From: Glossina fuscipes
Taxonomy: Eukaryota > Arthropoda > Insecta > Diptera > Glossinidae
Direction of reading: 5' to 3'
Length of the DNA stretch: 64,000 bases
Assembly (NCBI RefSeq): GCF_014805625.2
Contig: NW_023998415.1
Location: forward strand, 38,050,228 to 38,114,227
This document shows, piece after piece, positions 32,786-47,710 of this stretch (positions are counted from its first letter, which is position 1; the number at the start of each line of letters is the position of its first letter). Both the position numbers and the translations under genes were made by a program. The notes under the pieces were generated by a model, which did not search any database, was not told the DNA's origin, and saw nothing but the letters and a program-made list of their open reading frames with translations.

Positions 32786-35700
32786 ATATTTTGAAGAATC
32801 GGTAGGCGGATAACTGTGTTAAGCGAAGTGGCTTTATGGGTTCAATGGTAAGTCGTGCCCCACATAGTATTTTTACTTATTTTAATTAGTCTGCAGTCTT
32901 AGGACCATAAAAATGTCTTTGTGTGTGTTCAAAGATTTTATTTTCCTTCTCTCTTTTCAAAGTTTTTTTGTTAGCAGTTGCCACCGTTGCTGCATCGATG
33001 AACCGGGGACTTAAACGTTTTACCCTTTACGCTTTCCGAAATAACAAAGAAAATACCAAGGAAATCTATAATTGTCATACTAAACTTCAAAAACGTTATT
33101 CCAAACTTCCAAATGCATAGCACTAGCATTGAGAGATTTCGAGCTGCTTTCACTCTAATATTTAAACAACGGTCGTCTTAACGAGTTAATGTATTTTCGC
33201 ATGAATGCTTTTTTAAATGAAAGCGAACACTTTCTATAGATATTTGTTGCTATATTAGAGGAGTATTAGGCATCTTGGTAAGATACGACATTAATCTGCG
33301 ACTTCCCAACTGGAGTTTATTTCATCCAGGCAATCGGCTTAGAGCGCTGGGGTTAAGGCTTCAAAAATGAGGCAGCGCAACTTTTTTCCCAGGCATTGCA
33401 ATTGTTCGAAATTTTGTCTAGAAGCTTGAAAGCATTTGTTTTTTGAACAATTTCTAAGCTTAGCTAGAAAATGTCAAGCCCACGATCGTAACTTTTAATT
33501 TAATTCGATATAACCATAATATTCAAAACTTAGCTACTTGTGCATGTAAAGTGTAGATGCCTAGAATAGCAGCAAGCAAGTGGGAGCTGACGAAGTGATG
33601 GAGCGGAGAAATGGAAAGAAACAAGTAGTTAGTTGTTAAGTGGAAGTCGATGGGGAAAGTTTTAAAGTCGCACAGTCCTTAAGTGCAGGGTCAAGATGTA
33701 AATAACTATAGTCGTCAAAGCTTTTTGCTTGCTTTCATTGTCATTATTATTATTTCTTTATATTTAATTACTCATGAATTTGAATCACTTTTTAAGAAAT
33801 AGCACATGCGTTACAAATATGCGTACCTGGCTAATTTTAAGCTAAGCTTAAACAGTCTCAGTCATGGATAGAATAAGAAGATTAGAGAAATTATCCCACA
33901 ACGAAATGTAATACATACGGCAAGCTCTCTAAATTGCAAATTCTGCTTACAAGCAAAATTCTTGTGGTCTCGTGGTGAGTGTCATTCATCACACATTCGT
34001 ATATTAAAACACATCCATATGTACTGCTGGCCGGCTTTCGATTTTCACTCCTTTTTATTCTTGTGCTCCTATTATCTCGATTGTAATTGATTTTTCTCTC
34101 CTTTTTTTATTTCCTTTCGGTTGATTATAGAATTGGCAAAACTTGTAGTTGATTGCAACGAAGCACTTGTGCCATTGTTTGCACAATTTTTCCTTTTATT
34201 TGTATGTGATTTTTGGTTTTATTTTTATGTTTTTTTTTTTTTTTTTTCTATATATGCATTCGTTGGTTTTTGTTCAATATTTATGAGAGGTCAAAATTGT
34301 TGATTCTGTTGTTGAGGAGACTAAAAATTCAATTGCCCTCGAACCGTCTTGCTCAATGAAATGATTACTTTTTACTGGCAAATAAATAAAATATCAGTTC
34401 ATTTACCATACAATTCACGAATATTTTTTTTATATTAAAAAGTTTTTCTATTACGTTAAAGTGTCTATTGTTCCCAAAGTCGGTTTGAAATGATGGCGCA
34501 TCAATTAATTTAAGTATTTGTACTCGTTATGAAATTAAAACGATTATCAGTTTGTATGAAAGTCGTTTATGTCATCTTGAAAACAATTCGAAATAGAAAT
34601 CTTTTTAAAAGTTTGACATCTGCACGCTGTCTTGACGGCTTAATTGATTATGCCAGCGATAACTTCCGACTTTTAGTATGCAAGACAACCCTGCATATGC
34701 GTGGCTCGGTATCAAAGCGGGAGTTTGAGATATGAATGTCTAAAAACAGTCCAAATTTTCCCGTCCGTTTAATGATCACGCATGTAAACGAACTACAGCC
34801 ACCACAATACCTCCCTGCATGTATGTACCCAGTAGTTAGGAATTCCGTAAAAGTCAGAATTTTGATTTCTGACGCTCGTAGTCTCCATAATTCGGACTAC
34901 AATGGTATTGAATTGTGTGCATTATACGAGATCTGATGGCCACATTTGCATTTGAATTGTCCAGTCATCGTGGGTTGCTATCCAACTTTTCCGCATGCAT
35001 TTTAATCTTCAAGGACAACTATCAACCCAGCAATATAAATTACCCAACCACGCTACAATTTATCTGGCTCTCTCGCATTCATAACGCAACATTGCGTTAA
35101 GTCTCACAAGCGATTGTCATTGCAAACGGTTTTTAGAAATTGATGAGAGAAAGCAAAGTTAAATATTTAAAACGCCCATATAAGCACTGTTGCACTTTGT
35201 AAGTGATCTGTTTTAGTTTTAATTGATTTTCAGTTATTGAAAACATATCCCACATATCACAATGGATGGCGTTGTACCTGCGTAACGGTATCGATTTAAT
35301 GTAGAATAAATCCAAAACGAATGTATATTAAAAACAAAAGGGTGCGTACAGATAGGGATTAGTGGAGTCGCCTTAGTCGTGAGTATAAAATAATATATGA
35401 GACTTGAGGAAAGTTCGGCGATTTGTTCAAGAAAAATAATTTTTTTCTTTTGCAGGAATAATCTTAACACTGTTTAGGGATAACTAAGTTTATGGTCATG
35501 AAAATTTAACTTAAGCTGAAGAGTCGTTATTGCTTCGCTGACAAAAAGAGAAATTGCTTTGTGACTTTGCATCTTCAAGTATGATTGAAATGAACATGTA
35601 TACATAGACGAAATTGTCCCAACCATTTTGAAACGTATGAACACAAAGAGATTTTTCCATCACCATTCGCTGAAAAATTTTGAACAACACAGCGTCATGT

Positions 35701-36915
35701 GAATAAGGTTCAGATACTATCAGAAACGATAAGAAGTAAGGTGTGAACAGGAGTAAAACAATTGTGGCATGATTTCTAAAGTATGTTAAGCAAAAAATTT
35801 GCCTGACTTAATGATTGAGTGCTACTTATAAAATTTTAAGAAGAAACTTATATAAATACCTCACATTAATATTGGAGATGTTGATAGGAGAAGAGAGAGT
35901 TTTCTGGGACAAAAACTTGCAAAAGTACTATGTAGTTTCGCACAGCAACAAGAAGGAAAACATTGTAATAATTTTACCGCATTGTATAACACTGACTTTT
36001 TCCTCGACTATTTTAAAGATCCCTCTGTGACACACAACACATCCCGTGATCAACACATCCATCGACAAGACCAATTTCAATTCTCTAAAGGGTTTATTTG
36101 AAACGATTGCTATATAGGGATGAAAACATTTTTAAAGCACATTAGCCAGCAGTTGACATTCATTTTTTCTATATTCCTGCTTGTAATTAGTATAAGTGGA
36201 TATGGACGGAAACGAACGCTTGGAATTTTTCGCCAAGGAATCATTCTTGTTCTTGTTATAGTTTAACCATAATAATTAGTATTTAGAAGGAATGCGATTA
36301 GATAAATCCATGAACCGATTGAGATGATTTTTAAGTGCAACCTGTCGATAATCGAAAAAAATACGTCATGGTTGAAACTCTTGTTCTAGAAAAATCTTTT
36401 AAGCTTATAATCGTTATTCCATGGGAAATGCGACGAGAGGACTTTATTGAAAAGCGAAATATTTTTTGAGATTGAGAAACCTGACGTGTCATGTATTATG
36501 TGCTGCTTCTCTACGCAGTGCTTTCAGCAAAAGCTATGAATGTTTGAAAATTTGAAAAATTATTTAAGTATATGTCCGACTAGAAAAATAACAACGAAGA
36601 ACACCAATCCAATCTTGTAAGGTGTGTAACTTCGGGAATGAATTAATTGCATTTCTTTCTTGTTGACTCTTTTCAGATTAATTTGTGTCAACTACGTAGT
36701 TGACGAGATCTTCCCCTTTACAAAAGTTTCTTTATTTATTATTTGAAAGCACTTCAATTGTTCGATTGTTAAGTGCTTTTGTGAGCGCATTTTGGCGCGG
36801 AGTTACGTATATAAAAACGACACTCAAGAATTGACCGCGTGTACAAGTTATATACTATACATTGATTGTAACGTTACAAACATAATAATAAGAACTAGAA
36901 TTTGCAATAGAAACA
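32786..36915. other. Non-coding stretch
   Basis: No gene or element recognised. Adjacent short ORFs at 34529-35100 and 35815-36030 have no recognisable content. Contains T15-class runs near 34230. Confidence 0.6.
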
Positions 36916-37540
36916 AATAAGTAAATTATATTCGGTTGTGATCGAATTTCTTATAACCATCACTGTTATCGTACTTTTGTAAAATAATTTTATGGCATTA
37001 CTTATATTGTGCGTTGTCCTTTATGAGCGACGATCAAGAGACGGAAAACAAAATTGTTGACTATATTTCTTAAATAGGCGTGTGGGTATTGCAGGTGTGA
37101 TCTTTGAAAAGTTTAGGTAAATTTCAAATTTTTTTTCAAGTTTGTAGGCGAAGTCTTGAGAGAATGTTTACCACAGACACTACAGAGTTTCGTAGACGCT
37201 TAGGTGCATTCCGAATTTCAAATTGGTTAAGAACTTACATACTTTATGAGGTTCTTGAAGCAACGTATTGGAAAAGTTATTGGGAAAAAAACACACACTA
37301 TAACATTGGGTAGGAGTCACCCATTGAATATGCATTCAAATTTTTGTATATTTATCTGCCATAGTTTATGCCATATGATATTATTGCCTAAACTAGAAAT
37401 ATATGTGACGAACTTTGTCTTTCTCTTTCAATTTTCACGAACAAGAATGTTGCAACAACAGGCTTTGCTTCATATTTGTGGATGGTGCAAACGGAAAGAT
37501 AAATTGAATATATCCCCATTACTGTAACGTTGGTATAAAA
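36916..37540 (+). mobile_element. INE-1/DINE-1-like repeat (copy C)
   Basis: Begins AATAAGTAAATTATATTCGG followed by TTGTGATCGAAT and TTATAACCATCACTG. GTTTACCACAGACACTACAG (37166-37185) and AACTTACATACTTTATGAGG (37229-37248) align with CTTTACCACAGATACTACAC and ATTTATATACTTTATGGG in copy A. It ends with AATATATCCCC and TTGGTATAAA. The TGATCAAGAATATATATA block of copies A and B is missing or eroded. The ORFs at 37104-37527 lie inside and are not genes. Confidence 0.6.
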
Positions 37541-39618
37541 ATAAAAAATACGAAAAAAAAAACCATTGGCTATAATGCAAAGTAAAAATTTTTGCTAGTG
37601 TGTTGCGGTCGCTTAAATTGTTTTTTTTTTTTTTTTTAATCTTTTTTTTTGACCGAAATTTTCTTTTACTTTACATTTCGCTGATTTCATTCTGACATTA
37701 GTTAAACTGGAAAATTGCAGAACAGAGAATTTAAGCTGACAACGTCAGGGAGGTAAGGAGTTTGGTTCAGTTGGTTGCCATAATTTATGTTTTCCGGTCA
37801 TTTTTTTATTGTTAAGCAAACTGATTAATTGCCACTTGAGTCGAAAATGCGCCCAAACAACTAAGAACGTCTCGACATTCGTGCCTTGCTTGGTTATATT
37901 TGAACATTTTTTTTTTTTTTTCAATTTGATTTTTTTCCTTTGTTTTGCTGCTTTGTTTTCCCTAATGGCTGAGTTGATGCATTTTGTGAGGCCGTTAGGA
38001 AGTACACTTGAATGCGGGTAATATGAAAAACGTTCATTCACCTGATGTTATATTAAGCTCAATTTTGTGTACTTTATTATGCAACTGCCACTCTAGTAGT
38101 ATATATTAACTTTGTCGATAGATTCTCTCATACAAAGGAAAAAAGTTGCCTATAATTTAAACATGGATTCTTGAACAATGAAAACTTTGAAGTTAATTCA
38201 ATTTTATTTGGTTATTTGCCTGGCCACTGAAAAAATTGCCCGTCTTTGTTCTAAATACTTGCAATGGAAAGCTTAAGTTAATCTCACTTGAAACTTTTAT
38301 ATTTGAACAACAAATTCGAACAATTCAACCAACAATTAGCTAAAAGAAACAGAAAAAGAAAACAAAAAAAAAAAAAAAAACGCTAATAAGGTTATTATTG
38401 TTGCCGTTGTGGTCTAATTCTGCGTATTTACAACTGCGTCAAGTTTGCTTATATAACTTGTACCCTTACGATGCTTTCGCCTTGCAAGTAAACTCCCCAA
38501 GATATACTACTGGGCTCAACATCCTGACGATGATATATCGATACATCGAGTATATTATGCATTTCTTGATTTCTTCATACCGAGTAAAAACTCAGTGTAA
38601 AAATAAATCGTTTTCAATTTCTTCTAATGATTGCTCTTAACATTTATGTACAATTATAGCAGAGAAAAAACTCAATGATATGCGTTCTATTAGGAAATCG
38701 TTTGCCTAATGACTTTGAATGATTTGCAAAAAAAAAAGCTTGAGACGAATTGCTTAATACCTATGGTCTCCTCGCTATACAGTGAAACGAAATACGCAAG
38801 TAAAACGTCCTTGATGAGAATATATTATTAATAGATCCGACGTATTTGCGGTTTTGTGTTATATATAACGGCTCTCATTCACGAAACCAGGCATAAGCCT
38901 ATGTCAACTTATAATACAGTTAAAGGTTAATGTGGACAAGCGGGTGCAATGCTTAAGCGAACGTAGCTGAATATTGCTCGGAAATCGATTATATTCATCA
39001 GAATGTCGATAATTTCCGTTAATGTCCAGTTGCCGCCTTCAGGTGTTGCAAGTATTTAATATAACTACTGTGCGAAACGCGAAAATGTTACAAAATTTAA
39101 GTCATTTTAATTTATTCACACACTCTACAACCTTTCCTCTCCATTTCTCTTACAGCTTTACTATCGTTGATATTCGTTTCTCAGCGAATACATTGTTGCT
39201 CGGTGTCAGCCGCAATTGTTTACTATTTTCTTATATAATAAAACAATTTTGCTTTTCTTTGTTACCCTACTAATCGGCCATATTTTTCGCTTCTATCATT
39301 TTTAAATTTAATTTAAACACGTAACTATAGCCCATTTCTTCGTTTTTCTACCTTTGAATTTTTGGATTGAATTTTCTATGAAAAAAAGAAATAAGAGAAG
39401 AAAAAAAAGTCTGTGGCTTTAATCAAATGCAAAGATTTTTAGAAAGATGACGATTTTATAATAAATTTTTATATAAAAAATTTAACGAATAAAAATTTTT
39501 TTTTCTTTATATTCTTTTGTATGCTCGTGTTGACCTTATCATCAAGCATGAACGGAACTTAATCAAAGCAAGTGTGATTGAGGAGACGTTTTCCGTTTTT
39601 TGCTTAAATAGTGAGAAA

Positions 39619-39641
39619 ATATATATATATATATATATATA
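39619..39641. repeat. (AT)n microsatellite
   Basis: Perfect AT array of about 22 bases. Confidence 0.9.
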
Positions 39642-41285
39642 CATATAATAGAAATTTCAAGAATGTAATCATGTTTTTAAAAGTTAATATCCGATGTATT
39701 TTTTTTTAATTAGTCAAACTATAAAATGAATATAAATGTAAAAAATGGAAAAAGGAGATCGGAATCCCTTCGGCACATGAAATTAATTTGAATTTGATTC
39801 ATTGCTTATAAGCATGATCCTTCGAAATAGTTTCTTTAAATGACTATATTATTTCCATTCTATTGATATTAATTCAATACAACGAGAATGTAATGCAGAA
39901 GCACACACAATATTTTTAAGCTTAAAGCAAATGATTGTCCGAATTCCCTTAATTTGCTTTCAACTTTAGTGGAAATAAATCAAAAATGGCTTTTCCAAGA
40001 AATATGTCAATACAAGCTTGTCCATAATGTGCATAACGTAAATGCATATAAATTTACACGATAGCAGTTTGTGCACATGGTCACACTATAACTCCTGAGG
40101 ATATAAATTTCAATTTGAAATCCATAAATTTTTTTTCTGGTTTTCGTTTATTTATAAATAGATATATATATGTATGCACAATTGTATAAATGTATATTGA
40201 AATGTTTGTATGTGTATATGCATGCACATGATAAAGGTAGCCATGATTTTGTTGTATTAGATACTCGCTCGATTTATATAACCGACAGTTACATACAATT
40301 TATCTAAATCCCTTGTAATGGATGTTTATATGAAATGTATACATTTGAGCGGTTTCAACACACATTCGTTAGTGAATTTTCAAAAAAAAAAAAACACAAA
40401 AAAAACAAAAAAAGAGAACATAAAAGGAACATTTCGTTATAAATTTATTTAATAAAAAACCTAGATTCGAATTTTTAAATAAAACAACTGCTCGAATAAC
40501 ATTTATTGTCGCATTGTATTCAATCTTTTGTCAATATTTATTCATACGATTGTTTTGACCTCGCACGCCTTGGATTGCGCTACCCAAGATCCGGGCCAAA
40601 GTTACACTCGATATCTGCTATAAGCCCTAATTTATTAACGAAAATATGTTCCAAAATTTTTATTCTCCTCGAATTAGGCTCAGTCTCTTATTGAAGTATT
40701 ATGGACCGAACATTTGCATTCTTGTATACGTTCGCCGAAAACTGAAATATTATACCGATTATATTGATTTTTTACGGTATAGGATAACCGGCGGCAAATG
40801 GACGAACCCCCAATCCGATAATGGTGAAAACAGTGCATAGTTTTTTTGCAATTTGAGATAAATGCTTTCGAGTGCTGCAAACAAATAATAAAGAAAAAGT
40901 GGAATGGGTGAAAAGACAAAGAGAGATTATATTCCGTTTATAAAGCATTTCTTTCTACCGATCATAAGCTTAGCTTAAAGTTTCACTCTTACTCTTCTTC
41001 TTATACGATTAATAAATTTCTTTTGATTCGCAATCCTACATCAATAACAAACTCGGATAGACTTTCGCAAGAACATCTTGTCGAGCTGCCCTGTTGAGTA
41101 TAAAATATGATAAAATTACAGAAAAGGTTACTTGAGAAATTATTGAAAATAAACAAAAAGAAAAAAAAAGCTTTAAAAAGAATTACAAATTAAACGAACC
41201 ACAAGATGATATAGATCCCGATGTTGTAGGTTTTCCCAGAGCGAGCATGCGAACACTTGTACTTTCGTGCGTTTACACTAGTACT

Positions 41286-41308
41286 TGTGTTTTTGTGTTT
41301 TTGTGTTT
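41286..41308. repeat. TGTGTTTT tandem
   Basis: About three copies of an 8-bp unit TGTGTTTT. Confidence 0.85.
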
Positions 41309-44023
41309 AAATACTACATAGCATGTCGCAAGCATTCCTTGAGTGTGAACACTCACAATAAATACAGTTGATGAATATACGAAATAGTATTATATTCGCA
41401 ATCCAATTCCAAGCCTACTAAGCGCAAATTAAGGTGATCGCAATATTGAAATTTTTCTCTTATTATAATGCCCCGACTGGCGAAAGTCAGACGTTCTCAT
41501 TGGAATTAATGCAGTCGAAAAGGAGTGAAATTGTATACTCCTCCATTTTATCCGCGTTTCCCCTACCCAACCTTCGACAAGCTTATTATTTGCTGTTAGG
41601 TCATATTCAATTCATAAGTTTTGAGGTCGAGCTGTTGCCGTTTTTATAACACGCTATGTGCGGTTTTGAAAAAAAAAAAATAAATGTATAGAAGAATAAA
41701 TATCGCGAAATTGGCATTTAGTCTTGCGTTGAGCAGATTGGGTAATCGAAACGAAGCGTTGGTCACATCTTGAATTCACTGAAAATAGCTTTCACTCTAT
41801 TCGTATATGTATGATGTATGTATATGCAAATAAAAGCTGATTTTAATTTTATTATTTGTAATCGCGTACATATATGACCTGAATTTTTTTGTACACTCTC
41901 ATCCCACATTTACAAAAACGCATTCACGCCATGGCCTAAAAATTATGTTTGTAAAATCGTATTGAAGTCATATAATAGACGATAAGAATAGAATCAATTT
42001 TTATTGCTGCGGCACCTTCTGTTTCATTTTTTTTTTGTATTTTTCGCTCGTCACTCGAGACTTGCGCTTAACAAAATCACTAATACATTTCTGTACGTGC
42101 GTCTGTAAGTCATATGAAACCAAGTTTAAAACCATATTTAAAGTTTCTTTTTGCCTTTCTCGTATAAATATACTTTTTTTTTCCGTTTTGTTTCTATTTT
42201 AAATTTTATATTAAACTATTTGAAATGAACTTTCAACCTTTGCAATTTACCAAATATCTGCATACGAAAACGCGTCAACGTAGTAACGATAATGTATAGT
42301 TGACATGAAGTTTACGTAAATTTTAACTGATTTATTTGGCGTTTCGTCACATTACATACATTTTTTTGCAAGACAATTGAGTGCAAGTGAGAAAGTTGTA
42401 TTTTGTTTAATTCGCTTGTCATTTATTTATGAAATCTTACGTGTATGTATGTATTTATTAAATTGTGATATAATTTAAAAGAAAATTAATTTGATAATCA
42501 TTCAGGCGAGATAGAGGGTCTTCTACATTTTTTAAGATCTAATTTATAATTGGTAGTATAATAATATGAACTTACAAAGATCTTTTATTCGCTTGAAATC
42601 GTTTCTTTAAATCGGTTTATTTTTGTTGCCATTTAAAAACTAAAAGGAAAACAATCGTTCGGGAAATTAAAGAAAAAGTATTGCATAAAAGGTTTCTGAG
42701 CTTACTGTAAAGTTTACATGCTATGTAAGCGTAAATTTTTCTCTTGCGTATGGATATTGTGCGGCAATGTTTATGCATTAACACGTTTTCATATCTGTAT
42801 GATCTGGCTTTTAAGTTTAGACTAAGGCAAGATTAAAATGAATGAATTTGACTTTAAACAGAAAGAGAGACAAAGCTGTAACGTCATGCTAGAAAAATAC
42901 TTACAGTGTATATTTCAAATTAAGTAAACTGTTAGCTTTCTCAGCTAATGTCATTTATTTTGCAATCTCACATCGTCAACAAGTAGTTATAACAAATGAT
43001 CATTGTTTCAAGTTTTATATCTATTCGGTATTTTAAGTCACGGTTATCTCGTCTGAACAGATACATTATATTTAATCGAGTTTATTACGCGCGTATCCGT
43101 TGCAGTCTCCTTTTCTTTCATTCAGGTATCAAATCAATACTTTATGTTCCACTGTAACATTCGAACGATTCCAAACAAAAAGTTAGCGGAAACTGAATTT
43201 GAAATTGTAACAGGATGTAGTTGTTACTATTTATGCGTTGTTGTACATTTTTGTACATAAGCATGTTGTGCTGAACGTATTATAATAATAAACGCAAAAG
43301 TGAAAACAAGCAATATTTGTTTATTAAAAAGAGAAAAATATAGTAAAATAAAGGGAAGCGTACATAAGTTTCTATAGCTTCATATAGATACGCACTACTC
43401 GTCCTGTTATTGTGTTTATATGTCTTTTATGTTTTGCAAAAAAAAACATTTCAATGGAAAAGTTTTCACAACATTAAGAGAGTAGAGATTTAAGTTAAGC
43501 TTCAATTTTATGCCATTAAAAAATCTGTGAAACCAGATTTTCTTCTTGCATTCACTAGAAATACAACATACCCTACTAACAATTTTGCGAATTATTTTTT
43601 AATACATTTCGACGTATAAACAGATTACTTGTTGTAAAGCCGTCCCATGAAGAAATAATGAAACGCGACGGAAACCATTTATAAAATTGATCCTTGAAAT
43701 TTTATTGAGAAAGATAGAACGGGAAAAGCAAGCAAAGATATTTGCTACACTCTTACAAACGATGGGAAGGGACATTGTCTGAATTGTCTTACTTCAATAC
43801 GTCAGGTTGATCGTATTGTGTTGTTTTTAGTCAAAACAAGCGTTAAACGTTATAGTCAGTAAAGGTTAGAATTTCGCATTTATCGACATCAAACGATATC
43901 AAAAATCCTTATATGAGCGATGTTTCAACAAATAGATCTATGTGGTTCGAGCTTACCACAGGATATTAGCCAAACCGCTATCTTATGCTAGTTTTCGCCC
44001 GAAAATACTTACCTACAGAGGTA

Positions 44024-44037
44024 GAGAGAGAGAGAGA
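44024..44037. repeat. Short (GA)7 array
   Basis: Perfect GA array of about 14 bases. Confidence 0.85.
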
Positions 44038-44531
44038 TTTATTTCTCGTAAGAATAATTGCATTCGAGCGGAATATTCCCCGTTTCAAAGCAGGTTGCTA
44101 TAAGGAATATAATCGTAAAATTGATTTCATCCAACTCATTTTTCATAGCGTTTGCATTAGCTTGAATTAGCTAAACAAACATTGAATAGACAGACGCCCT
44201 TCAAGCGATTCATACATTTATCCTGCATCGATTGGTATAATGAAAGGAAATGAAATTCATATTAAAAGTGCTGTAGAGTATAAGAACATGCGCTTGTCCT
44301 TAGAGCTGCTAAGGTTTTCGGGTTTAGGGTTAATTTACCGCCTCTTATGGTTTGTCACTCGTAACTCATTAGAGCACTTAAATTGTGGTCAGACTTTTTT
44401 TTCGGTTTTGCATGCAATCATGTATCAATGTTTGGGGGCCAGAGCATTTGCCTCTATTGCAGCCTATATTAATTGAGAGGAGAGCAGATTAAGTTTGCGC
44501 GGATGCATGCAATATCGAGAAGAACTTTAGA

Positions 44532-44680
44532 TAAGCTCAGTCGATCGAATTAGGATCACTTCTTGAACCTATTTAAGTTTCTCTGCCCGCTTTTCCGTCT
44601 GACAAGTGTCCATGTATTTTTGTGCGTAACCTACCGATCGCAATTTGCGAGATACTTTATTGGAATCTATTGCTGTAAGG
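44532..44680 (-). mobile_element. INE-1/DINE-1-like fragment (copy F)
   Basis: AAGCTCAGTCGATCGAATTAGGATCACTTC and TTGAACCTATTTAAG are followed by CTTTTCCGTCTGACAAGTGT and CCGATCGCAATTTGCGA. This is the same order as in copy E (ATCGATTTAGAATCACTTTC, TGAACCGATGTAAG) and the reverse of copy D. The downstream limit is uncertain. The ORF at 44563-44808 overlaps it and is not a gene. Confidence 0.48.
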
Positions 44681-46869
44681 TGGTTTACTTCAACGACAAG
44701 CTTCGTTGGCAATCAATCGAGTTAGATCATTCTCATGACCTATATCAAAAAAGTTGTTCAATGAAAAAAGTCGGTAAAAGAGAACATTTGGGCATAGTGA
44801 GTGAATGAGAAACATTTGGAAGGGATAGAAATATAAATACTATATATATGTAAATGTATATTTATCATTGTGTATATTTTTAAATCTCTCCCATGTAAAT
44901 GTTCTTACAAAATGGTTAATACATTTTGACAATGTCGGCTCTAAACGACCTCTTTGGTTAACAAAGGCATAAAAGTAAAGAGGCGTGTACGTCGCGCGGG
45001 CGCGTCTTAACGACAGGCAGTCGTGGTAGTGCATCGTGCCGTATAATGTAAAGCAGGATTTATATATGGTCTGAGAATCAGTGAAATTGTTTTATATATC
45101 AAGAATGCAACAGGTTAGATTTGAGATATAACTGTCAAAATGCAATCAAGAATTTCTGTATATCTAATTGGATGAGAAAGATTTTAAGTCAAGGCATTCA
45201 TAACGGGTCTACATAACATTTATTGAAAGCATTAGAAAAAAATTTGAAGCGCTACAATAACTAAATATCCAGTATAGCGATCGAATAAGAAAGCTGTTGC
45301 GCAAAATTTCGCGTTATCAGCGAGTAGTTGTACGTTACATCAAAGGAGCCAACTAGGTTGATCCAAGTACATTTGTGAGATGGAATAACCTTTTTGTGCA
45401 GACTTGACAAGCGAGTGAGAATATCAATGTGCTCTGAAATAGAGGAGAGCGAGTTTTCTTTTATAATCAGGGGAATAGTCTAGGCCGATAATGTATTCGA
45501 TAGCAATCCATTCCTATAAATATTATTTGTATCAAATCAAGAACGAAAAACAAATAAAACAAAGACAAGATCTTCAGGGAACTCTTTTTGCTTGAATGAT
45601 TACTGCATATGCAGCACTTTGCATCATCTCTTCATCTTTCAATTCCTCTATATTTAGTAAGCCGTATATATACGTAATTCCCTTAAGTGTCATTGTTGTT
45701 CTTATTTTCTATTTTTCTCTTTATTTTCATGTGTCGTAAGTACTATTATGTAACTTAAGTTCATTATAACAGTTCTGTTGCATAGTATTATATTTGGTTG
45801 TAAGTGTTTCCTTTATTTTTTCCTCGCGCAGTATTTATTTTATTTTTTTTTTTTAAATATTTTTTTTGTGTTGCTTTTCATATTGTGCTGTGTTTCGTTG
45901 CGGTATGGACAGGATGAGTTATGAGGTGGGTTTGTTTGCCGTGCCATTTAAAGTCCTTTCACTTATGTTCTTGTTATTTTTATACTTAGTTTTAAAACGA
46001 ACGATTCTAAGAAAATATTAAAAATATAACAAAACCAAAGATCATAATAGTAGTGAATAACAGCAACAAGAACACTGACGGAAATTTTCCATTTTACCAG
46101 TTGTTTTACACTCACCCTCATTCATGACGGGCGCACATTAGTTCTTTTTGTCACTCGCAATATTTTTATGCTTAAGCCATTGTTGTCATTTAATTGTTGG
46201 CATTTCCGTTAATGGTCGCCGGCTCGTTGTTGCTGTTAGTGCTGCTTTTTCTGTTCCTTTACATAATCATGGAGCGGAAAAACACTGAAGCCAAAGTATA
46301 TAAACAAATAAACACATAAACAATATTGTCGTCAAGCATTGCAATCGTAAATTAAAAAAAAAAAAAAACAAAGCAAAGAAACTTACATTTGCCTTAAGAC
46401 GAATCCTAGATACCCAATATCATCTTAACGTTCAATCAATATTCTGTTGAAATATGCAGCGCAGGAAAGCTTCAAAATTTTCATTTATATGAATAATAAT
46501 TTATAATGAATAATTAAAGTCGATTGAAATAACTTGTTATGGATAATGTTTGGTAACAGTTTTCCGACTAAAAATTTCTTTTTTTACAAATTTTTACATA
46601 AACACAGTTTTACATAGGTAGATATGAATATGTGGTTTAAAAATTATGTATTGATTACTTTTTCTTTATGCTCAAACTCTGGCCATCGTCAGCAAATCGG
46701 TCAACTGTTTTTATATATCTCCGTTATTTATAGGTGGATAAAAAAAAAAAAAAAAAAGGTTAATTAACCTCAAAGTTTATCTAGACATTTTCGCTTTTCT
46801 TTGCCATATTTCTTTCTTTGCATGGACATGTATGAGCACTGACACATGTTTAAAATAAATAAGAAAACC

Positions 46870-46893
46870 AACTGCATATAATTGTATGCAGTT
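46870..46893. repeat. Perfect 9-bp inverted repeat
   Basis: AACTGCATA and TATGCAGTT separated by TAATTG. No nearby gene is known for it to regulate. In AT-rich DNA such a hairpin can arise by chance. Confidence 0.6.
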
Positions 46894-47710
46894 ATTAAGG
46901 AAATTGCAATTATTTTTGCATAATAGGCAATAACTTTAGCGCTATTTTATGCGTAAAATAAATGAAAAATGTCTATAATTTATGCATATGTCGAGACCGA
47001 TACGTTAATAATGAATGAATTGTAATCCATTGAGTACAGAAACTGTTAAAAAAGAAGAAGTATTGTTGGTTTTTAAAGAAACTCATAGGCTTCGTATTCT
47101 TATAGAGAAATTAATTTGAGAATTGAACGAAAACACGATACGATATACGATAAGATAATGAATAATTTGGGTCAGATTATATGGTGAGAAGGATGTATTT
47201 GAATTTTATTATTATTAACTTTCAATTTTTTGATAGCTTTTCGTTAAGCTTAAGCAGAACATGTGTTCACCAAACGTGACCGTAGCTTAACTACTAGAAG
47301 GAAACGCAATGAGAGGAAAATTTACGACCTTTATGCACAAAAGGAAAAGAAAAAAAAAAAAAACATGAACACAAGACTGAAAGCGTAAAATATTTGTTTT
47401 GATGAACAAGAAGATGGATGTATGGAAAACCGAAGCAGGAATTACAATGTTTTCCTTCGAAGAGTGAGAGACATAAAAAGCTTAAGCTTAGCGTGAAACG
47501 TGCATCCATTAAAACCCAATCACATGTATAGAGATAATTCTGCTTGAATTGTTGTTAAGTGTTATGCTATTTGAGCCTTAGCCACAATTGTTTGTTTGTT
47601 TTCGGGTCGCTGTCCTCGGTTCACTGTGATACCGATCAGTTGTTGTTAGCGGGAATAGGATTTGGATGTGTTGCATAATTTATATCGATTTTGTTGTTAT
47701 TGTCGTTTTG

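Larger units (their letters stand above)
37541..44531. other. Long non-coding stretch
   Basis: No gene or element recognised. Contains a T-rich tract at 37620-37650, (AT)n at 39619-39641, an (8-bp) TGTGTTTT tandem at 41286-41308 and a short GA array at 44024-44037. It includes an unusually plain AT-rich run at 41700-43900 with hardly any ORF above 60 codons. Confidence 0.6.
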